Assembly: GCA_027919835.1 (NCBI GenBank)
Contig: JANVFP010000047.1
Span: 1 to 64,000, forward strand
DNA from: Lentinula raphanica
Taxonomy: Eukaryota; Basidiomycota; Agaricomycetes; Agaricales; Omphalotaceae
Reading direction: 5' to 3'
DNA: 64,000 bases
In this document: one piece after another, positions 11,043 through 21,381 of the stretch
Numbering within the stretch: the first letter of the stretch is position 1
Layout of the letters: each line of letters opens with the position of its first letter
Notes under the pieces: model-generated
What the model was told of the DNA's origin: nothing
Database searches by the model: none
The model's input: only the letters and a program-made list of their open reading frames with translations
Program-made: the position numbers and the translations under genes

Positions 11043-14000
11043 CTATGATATCAGACCATGGGCACGCAATAATGCGCCCCATTCTTCCTGGCGAAGCTCT
11101 GCTTCAGCCAAACGTTGCTTCAACTCGCTGTGAAGTTTTACAGTCGGTTGAATGTTCATTGCTCAACATGCCGGGACATACCAATTCTCTTGTGTTAACT
11201 TGTTTCGAGCTTCCTTTGTCACTCGGAGATCTTCAGTCATAGTTTGCCACGCCTCATCTTCAGGTAGATTTACGTCGTTGTACATAGCGTCCAGTTCTTC
11301 GTTAAAAGCCTAGAAAAAATGGCGGTGAGATGATATCATAGGATGAACCTTTCCTCCCACGAACCTCGTACATGATCTCCTTCTCCTTGGTTGCTTCGTC
11401 CAGTAAACTTTTTACTACCTCACATTGGCGACGGGAATTCTGGAGTTCGATCTTACTACGTTCCAGATCATTTGTTCTCTGACGAGACGGGTTGAGAAGG
11501 AAGATCCTTGTTACCAATAGGTACATACCTCCTTTAGTGCAGATGATAACTTCCCAAGGGAAGTCTGCATAGCTTCGTGATTGCCCACTGCTTTAGCGAG
11601 TGAAACATCAGCTTCAGCTATTAGACGATCCAGATCGCTCGTGGAAGCAGACTGGCTGGCTTGGATGGGTGTGTTGAATATGCCAGGTGAGTCCATTGAG
11701 CTATGTTGACGCAGAGGTGTACCGCCCATGGTCATGCCCGTTGTTCGGTGACTACGCGGTGTACTTTCACCAGTTCTCTGACCAATGAGAGACCGCATTT
11801 CCTCTAGTCGTTCCTGAGCGGCTTTTGTCTACAAGGCTGGTTGTTAATGAGAGTCTCGATGTACGATCGTAAAGATGTTTCTCACCAATGGCGGAGGTGC
11901 GCCTCTTTGCGGAGTCCGCAAGCCTTTACTGGGCGACGAAGGTCGAGAGATATCATTGTCAGACGGCATGCTTGCTGCATTATGTCTCTCGACCTCAACC
12001 TTCAGGCGTTTGACTGCACGGTGGGATGATTCGACCTGTCCAAAAGTGAACATTCTGTCACAACGAGAAACCAAAGTATCTTACATCTTCTTTTGTTGTT
12101 CGAGCGATGGATATGATCTTATCCAGATCGTTGACTATGTGAGGTGAAGATACAGATGGACCAGCCACCTTCCCGAATCGAATCTGGGGTGAAACCCGTC
12201 TGGGCGATGCCGTGACAGTCCTAGCAGGCGTTCTACTCAACGAAGTACGTCCGCTTTTGCGACCGGTCACAGGAGTGTCAGGGAAATCCGACGTACTCCG
12301 AACAGACGTCTTCTTCTTGATGGACAACGGCTCGACAGAACTTGACGCTCTGGCCATGCCGTTCGTATACGGTTTTGGTGTTGATTCACCGTTCATAGGT
12401 TGGAAAATTTGCCGTTTGCTTCGAGGTATACCTGATTTGGTGGGAGTTGGTTGGACAATCTCATCGATTTCAGCGGTGATCTCGTCTTCGATCGATGGAG
12501 GTTCGGGAAGTGGTGGAGAAGGCGGACGGGGAGATCTTGGAGGAGGGAGTGGAGACGGGCTTCGAGGACCCATAGGTCGTCGATCAGAAGAATGACGAGA
12601 AAGGGACCGAGGTGATCTGGGATCCTCTGTGATGGTACACTGACTGTTTGAATCTCTGGCGGTAGAGGCGCGGGAGGGGGTCGACCATTGTAAGGATAGT
12701 CCTCTAAAATTATAGAATTGATGACTTGAGATTTGATTCGAACAGGAATGACTTACCTTCATATATAGGGACAGTACTGGGCTGAGAGCTTCTCATAGGG
12801 ACCTGCCTATCATTCTGGCTCTTGCTGTTCTTTCTGGCGAGCGCAAGTTGGAGATCAATGTCAAGATCTGACCGATCTATGTCTTGCATTTGCTCATCGT
12901 CGTCGTCGACGTCTGTATAATCAGAGTCTGTATCTCGAGAAAGAGATCTCGACTTTGAAGCCCTTGATAAGGACCTCGACAAACTACGAGTAAGACTCTG
13001 GCTGAAACTGCTTTCTGCATCAGAAGAGGGGCCAGGCGACCTTCCTCTATCATGTTTCTTCCTTGACCGTGAGGAAGCCAACGACCCATCGTCCACAGTG
13101 GTAGCTACCGTCGAAATCGTATTGGACCTGGAAGAAGAGAACTTCGTGATACTGCTATCGCCAGTGGAAGTCGTCTGCGTGTATGTGGACGACCGACTAG
13201 CCGTTGACTTAGTGCGCTTTCGGCTACTGACAGAGCCAGCAAAGAAGTCACCCATGGATGAACCAGGCCGGGCGTTAAAGAGATTTCTGGAAATAGCATC
13301 GAGGCCAAAGATGGACGCTTTTGAACGCGCTGTGGGCGTGGAGGGTCGAGAGTTTTTGTCGGTCTTGAACTGGAACACACCAAACTGGTGAACTAGGCAT
13401 TTTAAATGAGTATATGCGATATCTGCAGTAAACGGAATTATCACTTGTAAGTACAATTCGCTGCGGGACCCGTCCGGTTTGAACCACGTCCACTTCTTCA
13501 GGATCAGAAGGATCACTGGAGGTGACCTTGTATCGGCACATCCCCCTGCTAGAGGCTGAAGACGGATAACGGCGTACGGAGGACCACGTATTCCAAATGG
13601 AATGTCGTCGGCTGTTCCCAGCGCGTCGACATGTACAACAATTTTCGTCTACGAATACAAAAAACACTTGTATAAGCGAAGTTTCAACTGAGGGGATTAC
13701 TGTCTTTCCGTACCTTCTTGGGTTCCTGCAGGAACGCCGTTCGTTGATACACATTGTAGTATGTTCGTGCAGTGGTGACTTTGCCTCCTCTAGACTCCAC
13801 TTCCATTTCATTGGAACAAAGAACCACAGACTGGCCTGAACGTGCTCTGTATTTAGCCTGCACATTCCAAAGGTTATTCAAGAAACGTTGCTTGTCTGCC
13901 TCAGTTTGAGAAGGGTCCAAATTGACGGGAGATGGTGGATGGACAACGGAATAAGAGCGAAAGGGTCGGCCAGCCCACCGCTCGCTATGATCTTGAGGGG

Positions 14001-15518
14001 GGTTCTCCAGGTAAAGATGAAAATCTGTTACAAGCGTCACGAATTGATTTAACTCGAGCAGAAGAAGTTGTCACGCACCTGCCCCATCCTGATCAGTTGC
14101 AACTACATCGGTCACGTCAAAGACGCCTTTACAAACCATCCCATTCTTCTTCTTTCCAGTTGGTAGGCCACCTTTGGTTAACCTGTCCAAATCATCTAAC
14201 CCTGCCAATACCCGCCCACTCTTCTCCCCGTTACCGGGCCGTTTGACTATAAGCAACTTGTCGTCGAAGAGGAACAAGGTACAGTGTAGAGATCCCACAA
14301 GAGATGTTGAAGAGGCAGAGGAAGAGGCAGGCGCTTCCAACAAGATGTCTTCAACGTCTATGCAGTCAATAAAGCGGCGAGAGTTGGAGAACATATTCGG
14401 AGGGAAGCCATCGATGGTAGCGATCAGGCAGTATACGATAGCTGCGCGTTTGGTTTGTTCATCCGCTTCAGCCAGTGCGATTTTACTCGCAATTTCGTCC
14501 GCTTCTTCTAGTTTTGCTCTTTGAGGATCTCCTGGTGGCATATGCTTGATCATGAGTCGAAAAAGTAGGGTATATCGAGGAATTCGTTGGACAGGTTCCA
14601 TGAGTAGCTCGCGGAGTCCAACACGATTCCTTACATCCGTTGATTGATACTTGACTCGCTACGAAAGAGAGAGAGAAAGAGACGATTTCAGAGTTGCGCG
14701 TAAGACAGGAGACAACGCCAAGCACCTCGATGTAGTCCTCAAATGGAGACGAACGTTTCTCCATCTCTTGTTCAATGAATCGTTGTGCCTCTTCTCTCTT
14801 CACATAGTACTGCTTATACTGTTCGAAGCCCTTCAACTCCTTGAAGTGGCGAAGCGCAACGTCGCCAATCCCTCCAACCGCTCTATATCCGTTTGGTGCT
14901 ACCATCTTCTCCAGATCCGTCAGAAAAGCTTCATTTACGGGTAGAAGACTGTCAATGTTGCCGAACAACGTTGTAGCCTCGTACTTCGAAATGATAGCAG
15001 TGCTCTTGCTCCGAGCAAAGTTTCGCAACGGGTCGGCATAATCCTTCTTTAAAATCTGCAGTTTCTTCACATAAGAACGTTCGGTTGTGACAAGCTCGTT
15101 AATTGCAGATGCAAGGGCTGAGGATTCTGTGAGAGCTCGCTTTCGAGAGACAGGTATTTCCTATTCAGTAGAAGATTTAGTTTCCTCGATGTGATATGTC
15201 TGGAAACACCCACGGTTTTCCCTGAGTGTTTATTTGTCTCTTCGAGTAAACCATCCTCTTCTTCCACTGGATCTCCTAGAGATAAGACTAACTCCTTGAT
15301 TTCTGTGGTATATTATCTCAATACTGTTGGCAACACAAACATGCCTTGGACATGCCTTCAGATAGATCTTTGCCATTCTCTGAGCCTTCTACGACTACTC
15401 CACAGAAAAAGACACGCTTGGTACGGTTAAAACTTGAGGTGGGAGCAAAGTCTCGAGGTCTGGCTTCGTCGCCAGTGGCTAGAGGTATTTGCTTTCGGGG
15501 TGAGTTGACGAGCGCCAT
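11043..15518 (-). CDS. Long DH-domain RhoGEF with C-terminal coiled coil, Bud3-like; one-base frameshift in exon 6
   Basis: Thirteen exons: 15356-15518, 15214-15302, 14726-15160, 14079-14658, 13714-14024, 13445-13648, 12757-13392, 12085-12701, 11886-12035, 11529-11828, 11365-11478, 11182-11309, 11043-11127. If exon 6 is one base longer, every phase closes and the protein is 1270 residues. The DH domain (about 95-270) has ELVTTERSYVKKLQILKKDY and LMEPVQRIPRYTLLFRLM. A PH-like region follows (LHCTLFLFDDKLLIVKRP). Next comes a serine/arginine-rich disordered part and a C-terminal coiled coil (DLERSKIELQNSRRQCE). The DH type recalls Bud3-like exchange factors of septation, which is an inference. 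Intron 1 is GC-AG. Exon 6 changes frame at a run of five C (plus strand, 13542-13546), so as written the product would end early. Confidence 0.82.
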
Positions 15519-15894
15519 GGAAAAATAAAAGATTGAGGGAGTTGAAGGAGAGAGAAAGAAGCAGAGTTAGCAATGTCTACTGGCAGAGCATTCACGTTGT
15601 GGGTAGGTAGTTGTGAGTGAGATAAAAGGGCGCCCAAAATCAACAGACGCGATAACGTGACTTTGAGTAATTGATTGCGTCATAGCGTACCCGGCGCTAA
15701 TTCTCATCCAACTCTTTATCTCCAACTATCACTATCGGAGAAACATATATCTGCTACATATCTTGGCCTCTTTTCTTCAGTAATCAACGAGCATTTAGGA
15801 CTGGGGCGAAACACAAGAGCGATCTTCAAACATCGACCATTACCCGTACTTACAAGTTTTCAATTTTGTTCAACAGCCGACTACCATCGAAGTC
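15519..15894. promoter_or_regulatory. Divergent promoter region, 376 bp
   Basis: It separates the minus-strand RhoGEF start (15518) from the plus-strand orphan gene start (15895). The motif GGCGCCCAAAAT lies at 15629-15640 and recurs at 35133-35144 (reverse) and 47423-47434. No clear TATA box and no coding frame was seen. Confidence 0.4.
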
Positions 15895-17055
15895 ATGAAC
15901 GGTGATGGTGACTGCTCCCCTTGCTTAGGAACTACTCCTCAAATACCAGGTCTTCCTTTAGTCTTGTCTCTTGTTGAGGGCTCTCGCGCTGTGACCCCTC
16001 TCAAGCCGCGTATTCGACCTGTGGTACCCCCTTCGGTCATTTCTCCAGTTGAACTCTTACCATCTCTGGCTTCTAACACCAAAAGGCTCTCGACACAATC
16101 TGACCACTACAAATGCTTGTGCGACGTTTCGGGTATCTCGCCATTGGTAGATGATCTAGATGATCTGTCTTTTTCATCACTATCATTGACGACTCTTACA
16201 CCTCCAAGTAAGCTCACTCATCTGGACCTCGATAGTGACTTGCACGTTGGCTTCGAGTGCCACCTAAGCGACGCAACGGATACTCCACCTCTCCGGACAC
16301 CCTTTCATCCTAACTCATCGTCTACATCACCAGATACTCTAATTCGCTTTGACTTCTCAGCGTTCCCTATCTTCGATGCGAGAACAGGACCTACTGTCTG
16401 CAACAACACCGTCACCAGTCATGTTTTACCTCCAAAGTCTCGGCCGGCATTTTCTCGTAGAACCTCGTTGGACTCGGTTGTGCGCGAAATTTCTAGTCAC
16501 GAAGTGTCTCCAAGCATACCGAGCAAAAGACCACCGTTACTACGCCATTCTACTGCCACGTATCGCCCTTCGAAGGTACCCATGAAGCATTCATCTTGTG
16601 CCTTATCATCCATATCGGAGACTGTCAGCACCCGCCATGGGCCAGCAACAGCACGTTCACCAGCAGTCCAGTTTGCTACCCAACAATCGCGAATCTTGAC
16701 CCGCCGTTCTCTCACACTGCACAGACGAACCAGCACGTCTATTGATGATGACAACTCCTTCAGATCAGACGCTGCAAAGTCACCTGTATGCGACCGTCAA
16801 CCTCTTCCTTACGATAGCACCGGCGAAAGAAACAAGTCACACCGACCAACGATGGTTCCAGGCTTTCTTCAGAGCTTACCTCCGTTCAGACTACCCACGT
16901 CGCCATCTTTGGCGTCTCCCATCTGTATCTCCCCCGTGACTCCTTCGCGGTGTACAACTCCGCTCAAGTCTCCGTTCTTTTTAGGAAGAAAATACGAATC
17001 GAATCTTAGATGGAAATGTGAATCAAGCGATTATTTTTATGCAACACCGGTATAA
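15895..17055 (+). CDS. Intronless serine/proline-rich disordered orphan protein (386 aa)
   Basis: A single open frame begins MNGDGDCSPCLGTTPQIPGL and ends in a short aromatic/basic tail (KWKCESSDYFYATPV). Composition is dominated by serine, threonine and proline with scattered arginines, and there are many SP/TP dipeptides (TPLKPR, SISPV-like and TPPLRTP segments), so phosphorylation by proline-directed kinases is plausible. No domain, signal peptide or membrane segment is visible. Codon bias in wobble positions resembles neighbouring genes and the frame is long for chance, which supports a real gene. Function unknown. It is divergent from the DH-domain RhoGEF and followed in the same direction by the sirtuin. 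Confidence 0.6.
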   Translation: MNGDGDCSPCLGTTPQIPGLPLVLSLVEGSRAVTPLKPRIRPVVPPSVISPVELLPSLASNTKRLSTQSDHYKCLCDVSGISPLVDDLDDLSFSSLSLTTLTPPSKLTHLDLDSDLHVGFECHLSDATDTPPLRTPFHPNSSSTSPDTLIRFDFSAFPIFDARTGPTVCNNTVTSHVLPPKSRPAFSRRTSLDSVVREISSHEVSPSIPSKRPPLLRHSTATYRPSKVPMKHSSCALSSISETVSTRHGPATARSPAVQFATQQSRILTRRSLTLHRRTSTSIDDDNSFRSDAAKSPVCDRQPLPYDSTGERNKSHRPTMVPGFLQSLPPFRLPTSPSLASPICISPVTPSRCTTPLKSPFFLGRKYESNLRWKCESSDYFYATPV

Positions 17056-17472
17056 TTGTTATAATTGTTTTCTGATCCTGTTCTCCCTATCCCACCCGCG
17101 CTGTACCTCTGGCTTACAGCCCTCTTCCCATCATAATATCTACCTTATAGTCGTATATAATATACCTGAATGTTGTTGTTCCAACTTTGAACAACACTAC
17201 ATTATCATAATTCTTCACGTCTGGATTGGTCTGAGCGCCATTTTAAGCGCTTACGCGGTACACGTGACAATCTCAACAATAAGTTTAACGCGCTTCCGTT
17301 GTGAAATTGATTTCGTTTTCACTTCGAGACTCCCACTGTGAGGAGCTTCCACCACATCTCTTGCACGGACCCCTCGTTACTCACCCGTGCAGGATCTCTA
17401 TTGACTGCCTATCTTTACCCTTCACTCTACCTCTACTGTCTACAACATACCTACATAGTCCTTCAAACCGCA
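17056..17472. other. Intergenic, 417 bp
   Basis: This is the 3' flank of the orphan gene and the promoter and leader of the sirtuin. The open frame from about 17338 that runs into the sirtuin has no ATG before 17473, so the leader is taken as untranslated. A GCGCCATTTTAAGCGC element lies near 17236. No gene seen. Confidence 0.5.
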
Positions 17473-19395
17473 ATGTCTCCATTTACGCTTAACTTGGAAG
17501 CTAGCAAGAAGGATCTCTCGACTAAATGCGCTTTGGACGAGATCTCAAAGTCTGTAGCTAAGTGCAAGAAGATTGTGGTCGTTACGGGCGCAGGAATATC
17601 ATGCTCGTCAGGAATTCCAGTAAGAGCTTGTCCATTCCAACTTACAACACGTTCTCATGTTGTTGACATCCAGGATTTTCGCTCATCTGACGGACTCTAC
17701 AACCTCGTCAAATCTCGCTTCCCTGACATAGTCCTCAAAGGACGAGATCTCTTCGACGCTTCTCTCTTCCGCGATCCCGAATCCACCGCTGCATTCTTTT
17801 GTTTCATATCCCAGCTCAAACAAAAGATTGACCTGGCCGAGCCTACTGCAACGCACGATTTTCTCAGGATACTAGAAACTAAAGGGAAATTACTCCGGTC
17901 TTATACCCAGAACATTGACGGTTTAGAGGAAAGAGTCGGCTTGGTGGGGCATTCAGGTGTCAATGAGGGAGCGAAGACTAAGGGCAAAGGAAAGAGCTCC
18001 ACCTTGAAACAATGTCGTAATGTTCAGCTTCATGGCGATATCCACCGCGTACGATGTCAAGCCTGTTCTGCCGAATACCCATGTACAGAAGAGCACCTCA
18101 GACTCTTCAATGAAGGTCTGTCACCAGATTGTCCGGATTGTCTTCAGCGTTGTAAGCATTCATGTTTCCTTTGTCTTTCTGGCAATGAACAAGTATCTAA
18201 CTTGTCTCCCAAAGCTGATGCACGCGTAGCTCGATCGGCTCGTGCACTCCGTGTGGGTTCCCTTCGTCCTGCGATCGTCCTTTACGACGAGGCGCATCCT
18301 CTGGGAGACGAGATTGGCATTGTACAAGGTAGCGATGTTGCACGCAAGCCAGACATGCTCATCATCATGGGTACAAGTCTCAAAGTACACGGACTCAAGA
18401 AACTCGTGAAGGAATTTGCCAAAGCTGTCCACAGCCATAAAATATCCAACACTTCCTCCTCCTCCTCCTCAGGCTCGACTCCCACCAAAGTCAGAAAGAC
18501 TTCATCCGCCAAGGCTTTGGCGGGTAAGGTGATCTTTGTGAACAAGACGCCACCAGGAGCAGAATGGGCAGGCGTGATTGACTATCATGTTTCGGGCGAG
18601 ACCGACCAATGGACACAGCGTGTCGTGGAGGATTGGAAGAAGATGTTCCCTACTGATTGGGAGGTCCAGCAAACCCTTCTTTCGTCTGGCATCTTCAAAG
18701 CAGCTAAGGAGACGCATGGGGAAGCACAAGTAGTTGCCAAAGGACGTAGTAAAGCTGCGTCCAAATCGAATAAAGGTCGGTACACATATCTTTGGAACCT
18801 GGGGATTTTGTCTTACTCTGTTGTCGTAGACTCAAAAAAGAAGGCTCCGATTGGCGCAAGTGATGACGAGGAGGAGAATATCCCTCCCGTTCTTTTGCAC
18901 CCAGATCCTATGATCCTCAGTACACCAGATGCCCACCGACTACTTAAATCAAAACCAAAAAGTAACATAACAGAATCCCCGTCGCATATGGTCATAAGTC
19001 CCGCCCCGGTTTCTCCTAGTAAACGATCCCGCACACAGTCTCATTACAGCGACGAGGCCCAAGCAGCGCTAGAGGCTAGTCCTTCGAAACGGCGACTGAA
19101 AACTCTCCCCGACTCCGGTTTGGACTCTGAACAGACGGAGAGAAGAATTCTGTTCGGGAGAGACATGGTCAATCAAACGATGACTGACGCACTTGTCGAC
19201 GATATGGCGGAGGACGAGGATGATCTCAATATGGGTGATCTATCTATGCAGTCTCCGCAAAAGCCGAAAGTTCCCTCGCGTCCGAAGAGTCGAGTGGTCA
19301 TTAAACCTATGCCCAAATCTCGGTCAGGATTACGGAGGATGGCTCGCATGCAGAGTACGGCTATGACGGGAGATGGAGATGTGTTCGCTGCTTAA
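17473..19395 (+). CDS. Sirtuin, Hst3/Hst4-like NAD-dependent protein deacetylase
   Basis: Four exons (17473-17619, 17674-18151, 18215-18775, 18830-19395) encode 583 residues. The catalytic core shows the NAD-binding VVVTGAGISCSSGIP (near residue 38), DFRSSDGLY after the first intron, TQNIDGLE (near 127), the catalytic histidine in QLHGDIHRVRCQAC, two zinc cysteine pairs (CQAC and CPDC) and IMGTSLKVHG. GIPDFRSSDGLY is typical of Hst3/Hst4, which in yeast remove acetyl from histone H3 K56 after replication. The C-terminal 230 residues are basic and acidic low complexity, with a KPKSRVVIKPMPKSR nuclear-localisation-like end. All three introns are multiples of three without stops, so unspliced RNA would still be read through. 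The start is the first ATG in frame. Confidence 0.93.
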   Translation: MSPFTLNLEASKKDLSTKCALDEISKSVAKCKKIVVVTGAGISCSSGIPVRACPFQLTTRSHVVDIQDFRSSDGLYNLVKSRFPDIVLKGRDLFDASLFRDPESTAAFFCFISQLKQKIDLAEPTATHDFLRILETKGKLLRSYTQNIDGLEERVGLVGHSGVNEGAKTKGKGKSSTLKQCRNVQLHGDIHRVRCQACSAEYPCTEEHLRLFNEGLSPDCPDCLQRCKHSCFLCLSGNEQVSNLSPKADARVARSARALRVGSLRPAIVLYDEAHPLGDEIGIVQGSDVARKPDMLIIMGTSLKVHGLKKLVKEFAKAVHSHKISNTSSSSSSGSTPTKVRKTSSAKALAGKVIFVNKTPPGAEWAGVIDYHVSGETDQWTQRVVEDWKKMFPTDWEVQQTLLSSGIFKAAKETHGEAQVVAKGRSKAASKSNKGRYTYLWNLGILSYSVVVDSKKKAPIGASDDEEENIPPVLLHPDPMILSTPDAHRLLKSKPKSNITESPSHMVISPAPVSPSKRSRTQSHYSDEAQAALEASPSKRRLKTLPDSGLDSEQTERRILFGRDMVNQTMTDALVDDMAEDEDDLNMGDLSMQSPQKPKVPSRPKSRVVIKPMPKSRSGLRRMARMQSTAMTGDGDVFAA

Positions 19396-19687
19396 GCTTT
19401 ATGAGTCGAACCTTGGAATTGCGGTCGATTGATTTTTTTCGTACCTTCATGATTAGACGATGCATGTTACCCTTATTGACCTACATACTTTTACATGTTG
19501 CATGGTTTCAGCAGCATTGCTTGTATCTTTATTTGCTACAATCTGCATTCGACCAGCGTAAACGTTGGCATTATTGTTGAATCGACTAGTGTCAGATCAG
19601 GCGAAAATTTGTGGAAGAGCAGTCCAGCAATTCATTCTTGGAACGGATCAAAATTTTCTCCATCTTCTCAAATTCGTTCAATGTCCT

Positions 19688-21212
19688 ATGTTACGACCTG
19701 CACCTACTGCTTGGTGCAGTACAAAATGGACGCGAACATTTCAACTCAAAGCAGCGAGCTTTGCTAGTCGTCAACAGTTACATACCACACAAAAGAAGCC
19801 TGTACTTTCTGACTCATTCCCGTGTGATACCAATGGCCTAACGTTCAACTTTTTCTCCAGCGTCCACAACGAGATTCAATCATGGTCGAAGGTTCTAGCA
19901 AAAGACTGCCTATCCACTCAAGCCCAATCACGGTCACCTTCCTCGGGACTGCCTCAGCCATGCCCTCTTCGACACGGAATCATTCTGCGCTGGCGCTTCG
20001 ACTTGGGAGTGATGTCTGGATATTTGATTGCGGAGAGGCTACGCAACATCAAGTTCAGAAGAGCAGTGTCAAAATGGGTAAGATAGAGAAGGTTTTCATA
20101 ACGCATACACATGGTTAGTTGTTTCTTATGCTGGAAGTGAAAAAGAAAGACGCAGCTGAGATTGTGTTCAGGCGATCATATCTTCGGCCTGGTACCTCTA
20201 CTAGTTGGATGTCTGAATGGAGCTGGAGGCACTACAGATGGGGCAGAAGATACAAGGAGGAATCTTAACATGAATGAACCTGTACGTCTACACATTTTCT
20301 ATGTTATGTTTTTCCGTGCTAACACATGCCGTCGACCAGCCTTTCGAAATCTACGGTCCTCTAGGCACGCGCGCATATGTCCGAAGTGCTCTAAAATACA
20401 CCCATACCGTGCTTGCTCGTCCTTACGTCGTCCATGAACTCCGTTTTCCTTCCGACCCTCAAACAGGCGACTTCACAAATCTATGGCGACCCCGTGCCGA
20501 ATCTCCCAATGGAAGAAACATCCCTCAAGTAGACGGCCTGTGGTTAGACGTGTACAAGGACAACATCCTCTCCGTTTCTGCCGCTCCCATATACCATTCC
20601 GTCCCTTGCATCGGTTACACTATCACTGAAGCTCCGGTCCCTGGAAAGATCGATCCACAAAAGTACCTTCCAGATATTAAGCGTACGAAGACGCCATTGA
20701 GTGTTATGCGTCAGCTGCAGGCTGGTGAATCGGTTCAGTTGAACGATGGGACCGTTTTGCACGGACCCAAGCCACGGAATGGGCGCAAACTCGTAATCCT
20801 TGGGGATACCTACGATCCTTCTCCTATCGTTCCCCTTGCCCAGGACCCGGATCTGCTCATACACGAGGCCACGAACGCCCATCTTCCAGGGATCGTGACT
20901 AACACTAAAGATGGCGACACGTTTGAGGCTGTCCAGCAAACGGCAATGGATCGTGGCCACTCTACACCTCAGATGGCTGGAGCTTTCGCGAAACGGATAG
21001 GTGCAGAGTCGTTGATCTTGAATCATTTCTCAGCTAGATACCCCGGGGACGACGATACGGATCCAGAGTCTAAGATCATTATGGATGCTATTGGGAACCT
21101 CGCAGCTGAGGAGTTTGGGAAACCAGTTGTTTGTGCTAGAGATCTATTGAGTGTTGATATAGGTATTCGAGGGAAAGAGGGGAAAGAGACAGACCGAATG
21201 GATACCACCTAA
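19688..21212 (+). CDS. tRNase Z (tRNA 3' endonuclease), short form, with mitochondrial presequence exon
   Basis: It removes 3' trailers from precursor tRNAs. Exons 19688-19801, 19861-20113, 20172-20281 and 20340-21212 give 449 residues. Motifs in order: TFLGTASAMP, histidine motif HTHGDH (zinc ligands, split by an intron), FEIYGPLGTRAY, the GDTYDPSP motif, HEATN, RGHSTPQMAG and NHFSARY, which together are diagnostic of RNase Z. The length matches the single-domain (ELAC1-like) form rather than the usual 800-residue fungal long form. Exon 1 encodes MLRPAPTAWCSTKWTRTF and continues rich in arginine, lysine and serine without any acidic residue for over 40 positions, a classic matrix-targeting presequence. 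A second ATG at 19882 would give a 404-residue form without it. The first exon rests on a 59-nt intron with a GTACTT donor and a CTAAC branch site. Confidence 0.9.
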
Positions 21213-21381
21213 TAACGATACTAACTCAGAAACAGTACCTAGGATAACTTACATCTAATCGTAAAACCAGAATCCCACAATCAAAATTTTGTACACAACT
21301 CACAAAGATATCCACGTTAAACAAGGAGGCCTTGTCGATTTGAGCACAATGATTATATTGATAAATGACATGGAAAGGTCA

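Noticed and set aside
12212..12595. 127-codon plus-strand frame with glycine-rich content
   Set aside because: It is the antisense shadow of the serine/proline-rich exon 12085-12701 of the minus-strand RhoGEF.
17338..17472. In-frame N-terminal extension of the sirtuin
   Set aside because: The frame opens with GTG; the first ATG is 17473, and the extension is not conserved-looking.
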